The notes beneath the pieces are model-generated. The model had not been told where the DNA came from. It was given only the letters and a program-made list of their open reading frames with translations, and did not search any database. DNA of 64,000 nucleotides. Source: Saprospiraceae bacterium (GTDB taxonomy: Bacteria > Bacteroidota > Bacteroidia > Chitinophagales > Saprospiraceae). This document shows positions 35,804-45,198 of this stretch, in pieces; position 1 is the stretch's first letter, and every line of letters begins with the position of its first letter. The stretch spans positions 62,001 through 126,000 of the forward strand of contig JAIYAP010000059.1 of assembly GCA_027488935.1 (NCBI GenBank), in the 5' to 3' direction. The position numbers and the translations under genes were made by a program.

Positions 35804-38800
35804 ATGCAAGGCCCATTCCGAATATATTTTTCTGTAGACAAACAGGATATCACCTTTGCAGAGCAACTAGAGCGGCATTTGCGGCAGGCGATGCCCGGGA
35901 CGGAACTGTTGATTTGGAATGGGAGCCACCAAGTACCCGAAACTTACCGAAAACAGGCGGCACAGTTTCTGGAAAAAACACAGTTGTTTATTGCCTTCGT
36001 TTCGGTGCACTATGAAGATACGAGCAATGCACGCTGGGAATTGCAACAAGCCCTGGATGTTTATAATCGGCGATCTTCCTTCCGTATTTTGAGCGTACTT
36101 ACACGCAGTGCCTTCATTCCCAATGCATTACAGGGTTTTCCGATTACTCCGGGCGACCATGACCCCGTGGAGCAGTCTGGCCTTTCCGTCGATCGACAAT
36201 TGGTAAGGGTAGCCGAAACGGTGCGCGCCATGCTGTTCAATGCACCCAAAGCGCCCAAATACAGTAAGGTAAAACTTAGCCTCGACCTGTCGGATGTGCG
36301 CGAGCGATTGCTTCCGCTGCTCGATCGTGTTGATTTTAAACCCGTTTTCGACCTCCTGAAGGCAATCGCCTATGATGCGGCCTTGCTCAAATCGCTTTTT
36401 GAAGCCGAAGATGCGTTTACCAACCTGATCCAGCAATCGCGCGGCCTGAAAACCAACCTGGAGGAGTTTTTGGCAAAAAAGGAGCAATACCGAACCCAAT
36501 TACAAAATATTATTCAATACCTGCAAGCTGACGAATTGGTTCCTGCCTGGGAACGGATTTTTATTGACCACTATTACAATTTCCAAAAAGCGCCAGAACC
36601 CGCCGTCGCGCCGTATTTTTTCATCCCTACAGAGCACATTGCGATTCCGGAAACCCTGCATTTGCCCGGAGCACAAGGCGCTGCTTTGAGTGCCGAGGCC
36701 ATCGGGCTGCTTTCTTATCAGCAAAAACAGGATTTTCGCCGCAGTCTGTTGCTCGCACAAGATGCCATTGCTATTGAAAACTTCGCGCGTGCGTATGCGC
36801 ATTGCGAGCACGTAAGGACCCACATCGACCCAGAATCGGCACAACTATATGAATATCTGCTGATTACATATATTTACAACAACAAATCAGAGCAAATTAT
36901 TACCGATGCTTTGCGTGCAGAAGGCCGCATGCTCAACCATACGACTTTGTACAGTGGCCGCCTGCAACGGTATCAGGAGGCGGGCGATTGTCCGACTTCA
37001 ACGGGGACCTACAACCGGCGGGTTGCCGCAGAAATACTTTCCGATGGCATGCGCAACGTGTACGAAAGTTGGCAAGACGATTACATCCTCGATACCGGTA
37101 AGCGTACCAACCCCAATACCCACCAACAGGAGGCCCGGAATTTCATTGAAGCAGCACAATTGGTGTACCGGGCCGTGCATCCCATGCGCGGGGCCCTGCG
37201 TATTTTGATCAACGAACTTTGCGGTGGCGGTAAATTTAATTGGGTGAGCCGGGTCGTATTTGCGGCGGATGAAATTCGGCTCCTGAGCAATGAGCGTTTT
37301 GACCTGGAAAGCCAAATAACCGAATTGATTGCCCTGATTGAAGTAGTAGACGCTGGTTTTCCGGAAAAACAAGCGCAACAACGCCTTTTGTTGCGCGAGA
37401 ATCTGTATTTTAATTTGTTGGCCAAAAGGCAACTTTTGGCGGCGCAAGTAGCCGAAGAGCAGCGCAACAACCAGCAATTCACCGATATTTACGCATCGGT
37501 CATTAGGTTTATGCAGGCTTGTTTGTTGGGCCATCAAATGTTTGGAGAGGCATCCCAAAACAATAAAGACCAGTCTTTTTTACGGCTGGCACTCGAGTAC
37601 TTGTTGCCCGATTTGGTGATTGATCCGGATCCGGTCGCCTTATTTCCCCATTTGCGTTGGTTTGATTTTGATGCAAAAGGCAATTTTGTGGCCCATGACG
37701 ACAGTCGTTCCTATCAGTTTGAGGCATTGGCGATTCTAGAAAAAATTGTACAAGCTCATGCCGGAAAAGCCGGATGGATGCAGGTTGCACCTAATATCAA
37801 ATCGGCTGTTTATCACCAGTTTAATGCCGATACGGAAGCGCTGTATGAATCCGTAAAAACAGGATTGAAATGGACCGATATTCGGCGCATGCACCCCGTG
37901 GATGCCCGAAAAAAGATCATTACCTGCCTACAGCGCTGGATGAGTGCCTATTATGCTTTTCCGGAACTTGGACAACCGATGCTCGATCGGATCATTACCG
38001 AAATCGTAGGCCTGGGGCAAATGAACTGGCTTTTTCACGACCCGTATGAATTGGCCACGCATCCTGACAGCCTCGCCTACGGGTTTGATGCCCGGGCAAA
38101 ACTGAAGGAAGCCTTGCGCTTTTCGCAACACCATACCGAAGCCTCCCTGCGCCAAACGATTGCTCAACACCTGTTTGAAGCGCGCATTTTGCCAGCCTAC
38201 AATGCAATAGAAAAGAACCAAGAGACCCAACGTACCCTCCTGGTGCGGTTGTTGCTGGAATGCCTGACTGGTTATCGCTTGCACGCGGATTCAGCCATGC
38301 TCGATTTTGTGTACCGGGAATTGACGGAAGAAATCAAATTTCGCTGGATTGATATTGACCTCAAAGGCCATGCTTGTGCTTGGCCATTTCAGGACGATTA
38401 TCAATTTGATCCGCTGAATGTATTGGAATTGCTCCACCAACAAAACCCCGAAAGATACCGGCGCTATGAAGTGCGCGAACGTATTGCGCAGCACCGTTAC
38501 CGCGACTTAAGTACCCAATACCTGCATGAAATCAGCGAGTACAGCAAAGAAAACCGCCGTCCGGAGCGCGAAATTGCCATTGGCATTGTGCGCCGCATGA
38601 AAGCAGTTTTTCGGTACTGTCCCAAAGAAATTTACCTCGAACTCCCATACCGGGAATTGTCTGGCAAAGGTCGTATCCGCTGGTATGGGATGGCGCTGGG
38701 GCTGCTGCCCACCCGTGAAAATCATTTCGAAAACCAGTTTTACGACTTTGATTACCGCTACGAATTGTTCGAATGCAAAAAACTGATGAGCAAACAATTC

Positions 38801-38848
38801 GAATTACTCCGAGCGGTTATGATCGAAACAGGCGAAATTGAGGCTTAA
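35804..38848 (+). CDS. TIR-like domain protein with repeated C-terminal modules of unknown type
   Basis: 1014 residues from the ATG at 35804; the TTG at 35735 would add 23 unrelated residues. Residues 1-145 resemble a bacterial TIR_2 domain: strand FRIYFSVDKQDITFAEQLERHL, strand ELLIWNGS, FLEKTQLFIAFVSVHYEDTS, then ARWELQQAL with Glu79 where TIR NADases keep their catalytic Glu, and FRILSVLTR plus VAETVRAML closing the fold. Residues 150-470 are helical. From about 440 to the end, roughly five degenerate modules of 105-140 residues repeat a motif like (K)FRW.D.D..G......D.YQFD....LE.L (near 478, 618, 740, 846, 956). No signal or membrane segment. No obvious partner gene. A conflict or immunity role is inference from TIR domains elsewhere. 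Confidence 0.8.
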   Translation: MQGPFRIYFSVDKQDITFAEQLERHLRQAMPGTELLIWNGSHQVPETYRKQAAQFLEKTQLFIAFVSVHYEDTSNARWELQQALDVYNRRSSFRILSVLTRSAFIPNALQGFPITPGDHDPVEQSGLSVDRQLVRVAETVRAMLFNAPKAPKYSKVKLSLDLSDVRERLLPLLDRVDFKPVFDLLKAIAYDAALLKSLFEAEDAFTNLIQQSRGLKTNLEEFLAKKEQYRTQLQNIIQYLQADELVPAWERIFIDHYYNFQKAPEPAVAPYFFIPTEHIAIPETLHLPGAQGAALSAEAIGLLSYQQKQDFRRSLLLAQDAIAIENFARAYAHCEHVRTHIDPESAQLYEYLLITYIYNNKSEQIITDALRAEGRMLNHTTLYSGRLQRYQEAGDCPTSTGTYNRRVAAEILSDGMRNVYESWQDDYILDTGKRTNPNTHQQEARNFIEAAQLVYRAVHPMRGALRILINELCGGGKFNWVSRVVFAADEIRLLSNERFDLESQITELIALIEVVDAGFPEKQAQQRLLLRENLYFNLLAKRQLLAAQVAEEQRNNQQFTDIYASVIRFMQACLLGHQMFGEASQNNKDQSFLRLALEYLLPDLVIDPDPVALFPHLRWFDFDAKGNFVAHDDSRSYQFEALAILEKIVQAHAGKAGWMQVAPNIKSAVYHQFNADTEALYESVKTGLKWTDIRRMHPVDARKKIITCLQRWMSAYYAFPELGQPMLDRIITEIVGLGQMNWLFHDPYELATHPDSLAYGFDARAKLKEALRFSQHHTEASLRQTIAQHLFEARILPAYNAIEKNQETQRTLLVRLLLECLTGYRLHADSAMLDFVYRELTEEIKFRWIDIDLKGHACAWPFQDDYQFDPLNVLELLHQQNPERYRRYEVRERIAQHRYRDLSTQYLHEISEYSKENRRPEREIAIGIVRRMKAVFRYCPKEIYLELPYRELSGKGRIRWYGMALGLLPTRENHFENQFYDFDYRYELFECKKLMSKQFELLRAVMIETGEIEA

Positions 38849-38851
38849 ATG

Positions 38852-41800
38852 CTATCGAATGACCGTCACATCACCCTTGAACCAGTCCACCACCCCATCG
38901 GAATAGCGAATGCGGGCTTGCCAAACATACACACCCGGCAAAGGAGGTTCGCCTTTTACACGCCCATCCCAGCCATCGAGTTCATCGTTGAACAACAGTC
39001 CGTTTTTCTCATAAACCATTGCCCCCCATCGGTTAAAAATTTGCAGTAATTCTATTTCGGCAACATTGCGCCCAAAAAGGGTAAATCGCTCATTTTCGCC
39101 GTCGCCATTGGGTGAAATAATATTCGGAAAATACACATACCGCGAGGGATTTACCCGCACTTGTATTCGATCAAGGGCCGTACAACCAAATAAATCCGTA
39201 ACCTTCAGGGTGTATTCCGTTGTTTCCAAGGGCGATGCAATTGGATTTGGGCAATCGGTACAAGACAAATGTTCCGCTGGCGACCATGCCCACTGTGCAA
39301 TAGAATCCGGTCCAGGTGTAGTAGTCGGCAACATGGTATAGCCCGTTCCCAATTCAATTAAGGTAAATTCCGTTAATTTCACCTTTGGAATTTTCGGCGC
39401 TTCAATCTTGACTGTTTGAAAACTGGTACAGCCAAATTGATCCCGCACGACTGGGTAATAGGTGGCCGGTGCCAAATCCGTGAAAATGGACTGGGTTTGG
39501 AAAATGACCCCACCATCAATGGCATACGTATATGGCCCTGCCCCACCCTTAACATCTTCAATGGAAATCAATGTACTCGGATCGATGCAACTGGGCTGAA
39601 TAACATTGAGTTCAAATGCCGGTAAATCCACCTCCGACACATTGGTATTTGAAACTGCGCTACATCCATTATTTGGGTTGGTAACCGTTAATATGTAATT
39701 ACCTGGGGCCGAAACAATTGGACTCAGTGTTTGTGCACCCGCATCAATCACGCCATTCGTAGTAGACCAACTAAACTGCATGCCAGGCCCAGTGGTACTA
39801 TTTCCCAATAACGCAACTTTGGGTTGGGTACAAAACAAAATAAGGGGCGGACCAGCGTCTGCATTGGGCGGTAAACGATCCATTTCAACCAGCACAGTAT
39901 CGGAAGAAGCACATCCATTTTGCTGATTTTCAATGGTTAATATATACATTCCGGTATCTTGCACTGTTGCGTTTAAACCTTGTTGCTGATTTAAGTTTAA
40001 ACCGTTTATATCCGTCCAGTTTTGGGTAAAATTGGCACCAACACTCGAACCATTGGCATTCAACAAGGCACTGTCCCGCAAACAAGTAAAAGGCAAAGCC
40101 GGCAAAATCTGAACCTTTGGCGCTGCCGTATCTGCCTGAATCACCACCTGCGCGGTGTCGGTACAGCCATTTGCGCTATCTTGTACCTGCAAAACATAGG
40201 TGCCCGCCGCGCCCACCAGGGCTACTGCGCTATTGGCATTGTTCAAAATAGACCCGTTTGCCGTGCTCCATTGATAACTCAAGCTGCCTATTCCCGATGA
40301 AGTACTTCCATTTACATCACCGCTCGGTGCGGTACAAGTAATTTTAAAACCAGCACCTGCTTGTGCTACGGGTGGGGTAATGTTTTGTAAAACCGTGGTC
40401 ATTGCGCTGGCTTTACACCCGTTTTGCAAACTGGTAATGGTCAATATATAAGTCCCCGTTTGGCCTGCAACCGCATTCAAATTGTTGTTTGCGCCCACAA
40501 TTTGACCATTGCTCGTGCTCCACAATGCGGTGTTTCCAAAGGCCGGTAAAGGAATACCCAGCAATGGAATGGTCTTCAGGCTGCAATCCAGGGTATCCGG
40601 TATCTGAATACTCAATTGGGGTGCAATCGTATCAATTGCAAGCGTTAATACAGTGGAATCCTGGCATCCAGTTTGGTTATCGGTTAATACCAATTGATAA
40701 TCACCTGCCTGATTGACCGTCGGATTGGATTGTTGTGCACCACTCAGGATATTGCCATTCAGTGTTGACCAACTATATTGGTAATTGCCGGTTGCCGGAT
40801 TGCCCTGCAACGTACGGATTGTATCCACACAGGTAAGTGGAGCAGCGGTATTTACACTGATTGGCGGCGGACTAATATTCTGCATAACGACCACCGAAGC
40901 TATAGCCGTACAACCATTTACAGGGTTGGTTACCAACAAGTTGTACGTGCCTGCCGAATCAACTAAAGGTGAACTGGTGTTGCCCGCAGCAATAATATTT
41001 CCACCATTTGAGGCGGTCCAGGCAAAATTTACGCCGGGTGGGTTGGCCCCCACGGACAATAAATTAAACTGTTTCAAGGCACAAGTGAGCACCTGCGGGT
41101 TGCCAATTTTAGCCACGGGTTGCAGGGTATCAATAAATACCCGAACCGTATCAAAAGCTTCACAACCGGTGATGGTGTCGCGCACAGTCAGCACATAAAT
41201 ACCAGGGCCATCTACCTGAATCGCCAAATTTTTGGGATCGCCTATAATATTACCCTGGTTCAACAGGTCGATCCACTGATAAGACGGCACCCCATAAACA
41301 CCCGCCATGCCCTGTAAATCAATAATTTGTACATTACAGTTGATCACCCTGTCAAAACCGGCATTGACCGTGGGCGGCGTCGATTGTTGCAATACGATGA
41401 TGGAGTCGCTCGCCGAGCAGCCACTGATGCTATCTTCCACGGTAAATAGGTAAGTACCTGGCTGGTTTACCAAAGCAACCATGGTATTTGCGCCCGACAG
41501 CACTGTTCCCTGAGCGCTGGTCCAACTATATAAGGGCTGCGTATTGTTGGTAAAACCGACCAATTGCAATTGCGGATCAAAACAAGTGAGTGAAACGGTA
41601 TCAGCCGTTGCGGCTACCGGCGGAATGGTATCAATGGATACGAGTATCGTATCTATAGTGTTACAACCATTGGCCGGATTGGTGCCCGTTATCCGGTAAT
41701 TTCCAGGTGTACTAGCCGTTGCCTGGGAGGTATTTTGTCCGGCAATTAGGGTTCCATTGTTGGTTTGCCACTGGTAGGTCAAATTGGTGATGCTGCTGCT

Positions 41801-44800
41801 GGCTTGTAAAGTCGCTGTTGGTGTTTTGCAAGTAATCGCGCCAGTCGGCAAAACCTGCAAATCGGGCGCTACCTGATCGGCATTCACCAACAAGGTATCG
41901 CTGGCCGTACAGGCATTTATTGGATTGGTTACCAGGACGATGTAAGCCCCAGGCTGATTTACGGTAATTTGATCCAGATTTGGATTGCCGGCGATGTTAC
42001 CGCCAATGGTAGACCAGGAATATTGTACATTGACCATCAAGCCCTGATTGACCAACAATTGTGCGGTCGTTTGTAGGCAGGTAAGCAACACGGTATCTGC
42101 CCCTGCCAGTGCGGGCGGTGCGAGGGTATCTCGAAGTACGGTTACCGAATCAACCGAAGTACAACCATTTAAAATATTGGTAATCAATAATTTATAATCA
42201 CCTTCAGTGCCAATACCAGGATTGGGTTGATCGGCAGGACTAAGCAGTAGTCCGCCATTGGTGGCAGTCCAGGTATATTCAAATTCTGGCCCGACCGAGG
42301 ATCCAGTACTCGACAATTGAAAACTAAGCGTAGCACAATCGAGCGTATCAGGTTGCGCAATCACAGCAGTGGGAGCACCCGTTGCAATCACCACGGTGGC
42401 GGTATCCGTTGCACTGCATCCATTGTTGGCTTGGGCACTCAATAAGATATACTGGCCTGCTGCATTAACCAAGGGCGTCAGGGTATTGTTGCCAGAAACG
42501 ATATTGCCACCAATGGTCGTCCAGGTGTACGTATAAACGCCAACAGAATCTGTAATGCTTGCCACCAAGGCGAGATTGGGTTGCACACAGGTAATAGTAT
42601 CGGGTATCGCAATTTGAATATCCGGCTTCAAGGTATCAATTTCAACAACTGCAAAATCAACTGCGGTACAGCCGCTTGCAGGATTGGTTATAAGGAGTTG
42701 GTACGTGCCCGGCGCATCTACTTGTGCCGTTGGACCATCAACAGCCGTGGTGTAATTCCCACCTGAACCGGCAGCAATCGACCAGGCATATAGCAATCCG
42801 GGTACATTGGTCGAACCTGTTGAATTCAATCCCACTGTAAAAATCTGACAATCAAGCGTATCTATTGAATTGGCAACGGCCACAATCACATTTGCATCGG
42901 CGGTAACCTGCACCGTAGCGGTATCGCTGCAACCATTGGTGGTGTTGCTGACCAATAATTGATACAATCCAGGTGCATTAACGACCGGGTTTAAGGTTTG
43001 TCCACCCGACACCACATTTCCTCCGTTGTTCGATGACCATTGGTAGGTAATATTCGGTCCGGTACTTGACCCTGTTCCATTCAATACCACGGAAGTTTGC
43101 TGGCACGTAAGGTTATTGGCCGGCCCCACGACCGCGATGGGTGTTTGCACATCTATATTTACAGTTACCGATAAGGTTTGTGTGCAAAAGTTGCTGGTAT
43201 CGGTCACCAACAATTGATAAACTGCGGGTGTAAGCACCAACAATTGGGTATTATTATTACTGCCTGCGATGCTGCCGCCCGGTCCGGCAGTCCACAAAAG
43301 AACTGCGTCACTTGGCGTGATGGTTACGATAATGGGCAAGGTATCGACCAGGCAATTTAATACGCCCGGTGGTACCAACGATATCGTCGGGCGTATGGTG
43401 TCGGCTACTACCAGTACAGAATCAAGGGTAAAGCAGGTATTGCTGGTATTTAATACCCTTAATATATACAAACCGCCCGCGCCCGCTACAGCATTGATGG
43501 TATTTTGCCCTGAAACAATGATCCCATTTGGACTGCTCCAACTATATTGAATGGTACCGCCGCTGCTCGATCCGCTTCCACTGAGGTTGCTTTGCAGGGC
43601 TTGGCAATTGATCGGACCACTGGCATTGGCAATAGCGATTGGCGGGTTATTGGCCACAATGACGGTCGTGGTTGCCGTTGCAGAGCAGCCATTAAAAATA
43701 TTGGTAACCGTAAGCGTATATATTCCTGGCTGATTCACCTGCGCAGTAGCGGTGTTCGCCCCCGCCACAATATTGCCATTGGTGGTCGACCATGCATAAC
43801 TTACCGCACCTTGGTTGGATTGACCCGTGATATTAACCGTAGTTCCGCCACAGCCCAGCGGTTGAGGTGGGAAAATGGATGCGGAGAGAGCATTTGGATT
43901 TAAAATTACGGTAACGTTGGTGCTTTTCGTGCATTGTCCGGTACCATAATCATAACGCACCGTCAGGGTATAGGTACCCGGCTGATCAATAACAGGCGTC
44001 AGGGTGGTGCCCCCGGAAACGATATTACCATCGCTGGTTTCCCATAAATATGAAATATCGGGGCCTGTACTCGATCCCGTTCCATTTAAGGTTAAAGTAG
44101 CGCCCGCACAGGGCAAATTCAAAAAAGAAGGGTTCGCCACTGCGGCCAGATTGACAATTTGCACTCTAACTGTATCTGTTTGCGTACAAATTGGACTTAA
44201 AGCAATATCATCAAGCCCGAAATCATTGTTAGAGCCGGTTACAGTCAAATTTTCAATACAAATGGTCGCACTCGTGTTTGCACCGCTGTTCCAAATCGCT
44301 GAAAAAGGGCGCCACAAACATTGGGGCGGTAGCACACTCAATGGTCCGCCAATTTGCACGCCATTAATGGTAAATCTTAATAAGGCAAACGGTGCATTAG
44401 TGACAAAAGATAAGGCCCAAGCAGAAAGTTCATACTGGGTATTCGGTGTAACCGTTACGGTTTGACACCACAAAAACAAATTAGGCGCTTGCGCACCGTC
44501 CACAATCATGTAATTGCCCGAACCGGAAGTATGGTCGGGGCAGGCTGGAAAAGCAGCGGGCACACTCGCCACTTCATACGAACCAAAAGGAAACATGGTA
44601 AATCCGGGATTGTAAATATAATCGGTACTAAACCCGCTATTGCCTTGTTCAAAGTCGCCATTATCCACTGCATTCAAACCTGGATCGACTGCAGTTGCAC
44701 TCAATACATAATTTAAGGTCTGATTGACATTTACCGTAGGTGTTAAGGTGTTGGCACCAGTCATGCCCGTGGTGGGCGTCCATAAAAAACCAAGGTAATT

Positions 44801-45010
44801 CCCGCTAATATTTCCATCCAGGGTAACTGCTGCGGGCGGATTACAAACGTATTGGTCAGGACCGGCATCCACCGTTATGGGGCATTGTGCGTTCATGTTG
44901 AGTGTAGTGCAGCACCCAAGCGCCCAAAAAATAAAAAAATATTTGCCGGATTGAAACAGGGTTACAAACTGATTAGCAGCACGCGGAACCCATAAAAGAT
45001 GAAGAAGCAT
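38852..45010 (-). CDS. Giant repeat adhesin with T9SS type B (gliding-motility) C-terminal domain
   Basis: 2052 residues from the ATG at 45010, which fits an unusual long signal (about 43 residues ending NMNAQ). An Ig/PKD-like start (VDAGPDQYVCNPPAAVTLDG) leads to a jelly-roll, carbohydrate-binding-like domain (about 90-265: NGDFEQGNSGF, YELSAWALSF, GLDDIALS). Then come 18 tandem Ig-like repeats of about 83 residues, each with one Cys near the start (LTC/LDC) and one near the end (NGC). A SprB-like repeat (GGAGPYTYAIDGG) and a further Ig-like unit precede the type B sorting domain (YVYFPNIISPNGDGENERF ... FKGDVTVIR). It should be exported by T9SS and sit at the cell surface as an adhesin or structural filament. 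The stop is 3 bp from the TIR gene's stop. Confidence 0.92.
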   Translation of the reverse strand: MLLHLLWVPRAANQFVTLFQSGKYFFIFWALGCCTTLNMNAQCPITVDAGPDQYVCNPPAAVTLDGNISGNYLGFLWTPTTGMTGANTLTPTVNVNQTLNYVLSATAVDPGLNAVDNGDFEQGNSGFSTDYIYNPGFTMFPFGSYEVASVPAAFPACPDHTSGSGNYMIVDGAQAPNLFLWCQTVTVTPNTQYELSAWALSFVTNAPFALLRFTINGVQIGGPLSVLPPQCLWRPFSAIWNSGANTSATICIENLTVTGSNNDFGLDDIALSPICTQTDTVRVQIVNLAAVANPSFLNLPCAGATLTLNGTGSSTGPDISYLWETSDGNIVSGGTTLTPVIDQPGTYTLTVRYDYGTGQCTKSTNVTVILNPNALSASIFPPQPLGCGGTTVNITGQSNQGAVSYAWSTTNGNIVAGANTATAQVNQPGIYTLTVTNIFNGCSATATTTVIVANNPPIAIANASGPINCQALQSNLSGSGSSSGGTIQYSWSSPNGIIVSGQNTINAVAGAGGLYILRVLNTSNTCFTLDSVLVVADTIRPTISLVPPGVLNCLVDTLPIIVTITPSDAVLLWTAGPGGSIAGSNNNTQLLVLTPAVYQLLVTDTSNFCTQTLSVTVNIDVQTPIAVVGPANNLTCQQTSVVLNGTGSSTGPNITYQWSSNNGGNVVSGGQTLNPVVNAPGLYQLLVSNTTNGCSDTATVQVTADANVIVAVANSIDTLDCQIFTVGLNSTGSTNVPGLLYAWSIAAGSGGNYTTAVDGPTAQVDAPGTYQLLITNPASGCTAVDFAVVEIDTLKPDIQIAIPDTITCVQPNLALVASITDSVGVYTYTWTTIGGNIVSGNNTLTPLVNAAGQYILLSAQANNGCSATDTATVVIATGAPTAVIAQPDTLDCATLSFQLSSTGSSVGPEFEYTWTATNGGLLLSPADQPNPGIGTEGDYKLLITNILNGCTSVDSVTVLRDTLAPPALAGADTVLLTCLQTTAQLLVNQGLMVNVQYSWSTIGGNIAGNPNLDQITVNQPGAYIVLVTNPINACTASDTLLVNADQVAPDLQVLPTGAITCKTPTATLQASSSITNLTYQWQTNNGTLIAGQNTSQATASTPGNYRITGTNPANGCNTIDTILVSIDTIPPVAATADTVSLTCFDPQLQLVGFTNNTQPLYSWTSAQGTVLSGANTMVALVNQPGTYLFTVEDSISGCSASDSIIVLQQSTPPTVNAGFDRVINCNVQIIDLQGMAGVYGVPSYQWIDLLNQGNIIGDPKNLAIQVDGPGIYVLTVRDTITGCEAFDTVRVFIDTLQPVAKIGNPQVLTCALKQFNLLSVGANPPGVNFAWTASNGGNIIAAGNTSSPLVDSAGTYNLLVTNPVNGCTAIASVVVMQNISPPPISVNTAAPLTCVDTIRTLQGNPATGNYQYSWSTLNGNILSGAQQSNPTVNQAGDYQLVLTDNQTGCQDSTVLTLAIDTIAPQLSIQIPDTLDCSLKTIPLLGIPLPAFGNTALWSTSNGQIVGANNNLNAVAGQTGTYILTITSLQNGCKASAMTTVLQNITPPVAQAGAGFKITCTAPSGDVNGSTSSGIGSLSYQWSTANGSILNNANSAVALVGAAGTYVLQVQDSANGCTDTAQVVIQADTAAPKVQILPALPFTCLRDSALLNANGSSVGANFTQNWTDINGLNLNQQQGLNATVQDTGMYILTIENQQNGCASSDTVLVEMDRLPPNADAGPPLILFCTQPKVALLGNSTTGPGMQFSWSTTNGVIDAGAQTLSPIVSAPGNYILTVTNPNNGCSAVSNTNVSEVDLPAFELNVIQPSCIDPSTLISIEDVKGGAGPYTYAIDGGVIFQTQSIFTDLAPATYYPVVRDQFGCTSFQTVKIEAPKIPKVKLTEFTLIELGTGYTMLPTTTPGPDSIAQWAWSPAEHLSCTDCPNPIASPLETTEYTLKVTDLFGCTALDRIQVRVNPSRYVYFPNIISPNGDGENERFTLFGRNVAEIELLQIFNRWGAMVYEKNGLLFNDELDGWDGRVKGEPPLPGVYVWQARIRYSDGVVDWFKGDVTVIR
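39635..44157 (-). repeat. 18 tandem repeats of about 250 bp coding Ig-like units
   Basis: Units follow a pattern such as DT..P.......LTC.......L......Y.WST.NG.I.SG.NT..P.V..PG.Y.L.VTN..NGC.A.D...V. Protein-level similarity is high but the DNA copies have diverged, so the array is old rather than freshly expanded. Confidence 0.85.
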
Positions 45011-45090
45011 ATTATTTCGGTTTTTAATTCTACTGCAATTATAGGAAACTTTTACTTGCATATACCCCGCGGCCCAAAACATCCGGTGTT

Positions 45091-45137
45091 AAAAAAAGAA
45101 AGAGGCTGTCTCACAACCGAAATTGTGATACAGCCTC
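45091..45137 (-). terminator. Intrinsic terminator of the Oar-like TonB receptor gene
   Basis: A 15-bp stem (45102-45116 with 45123-45137, one mismatch: GAGGCTGTCTCACAA / TTGTGATACAGCCTC) and a 6-base loop. In the minus direction it is followed by a T-rich run (complement of A at 45091-45097). It lies 60 bp past the receptor stop and upstream of the giant adhesin. Confidence 0.8.
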
Positions 45138-45198
45138 CCCAAAAAATGATTCAACAAACGGTCAAATTTTAATTCAATGACCTTCTGTATAATTCAAA

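Noticed and set aside
39635-44157. CRISPR-like array
   Set aside because: The repeats are in-frame coding units of about 250 bp with diverged DNA, not short identical repeats with unique spacers, and no cas gene is present.
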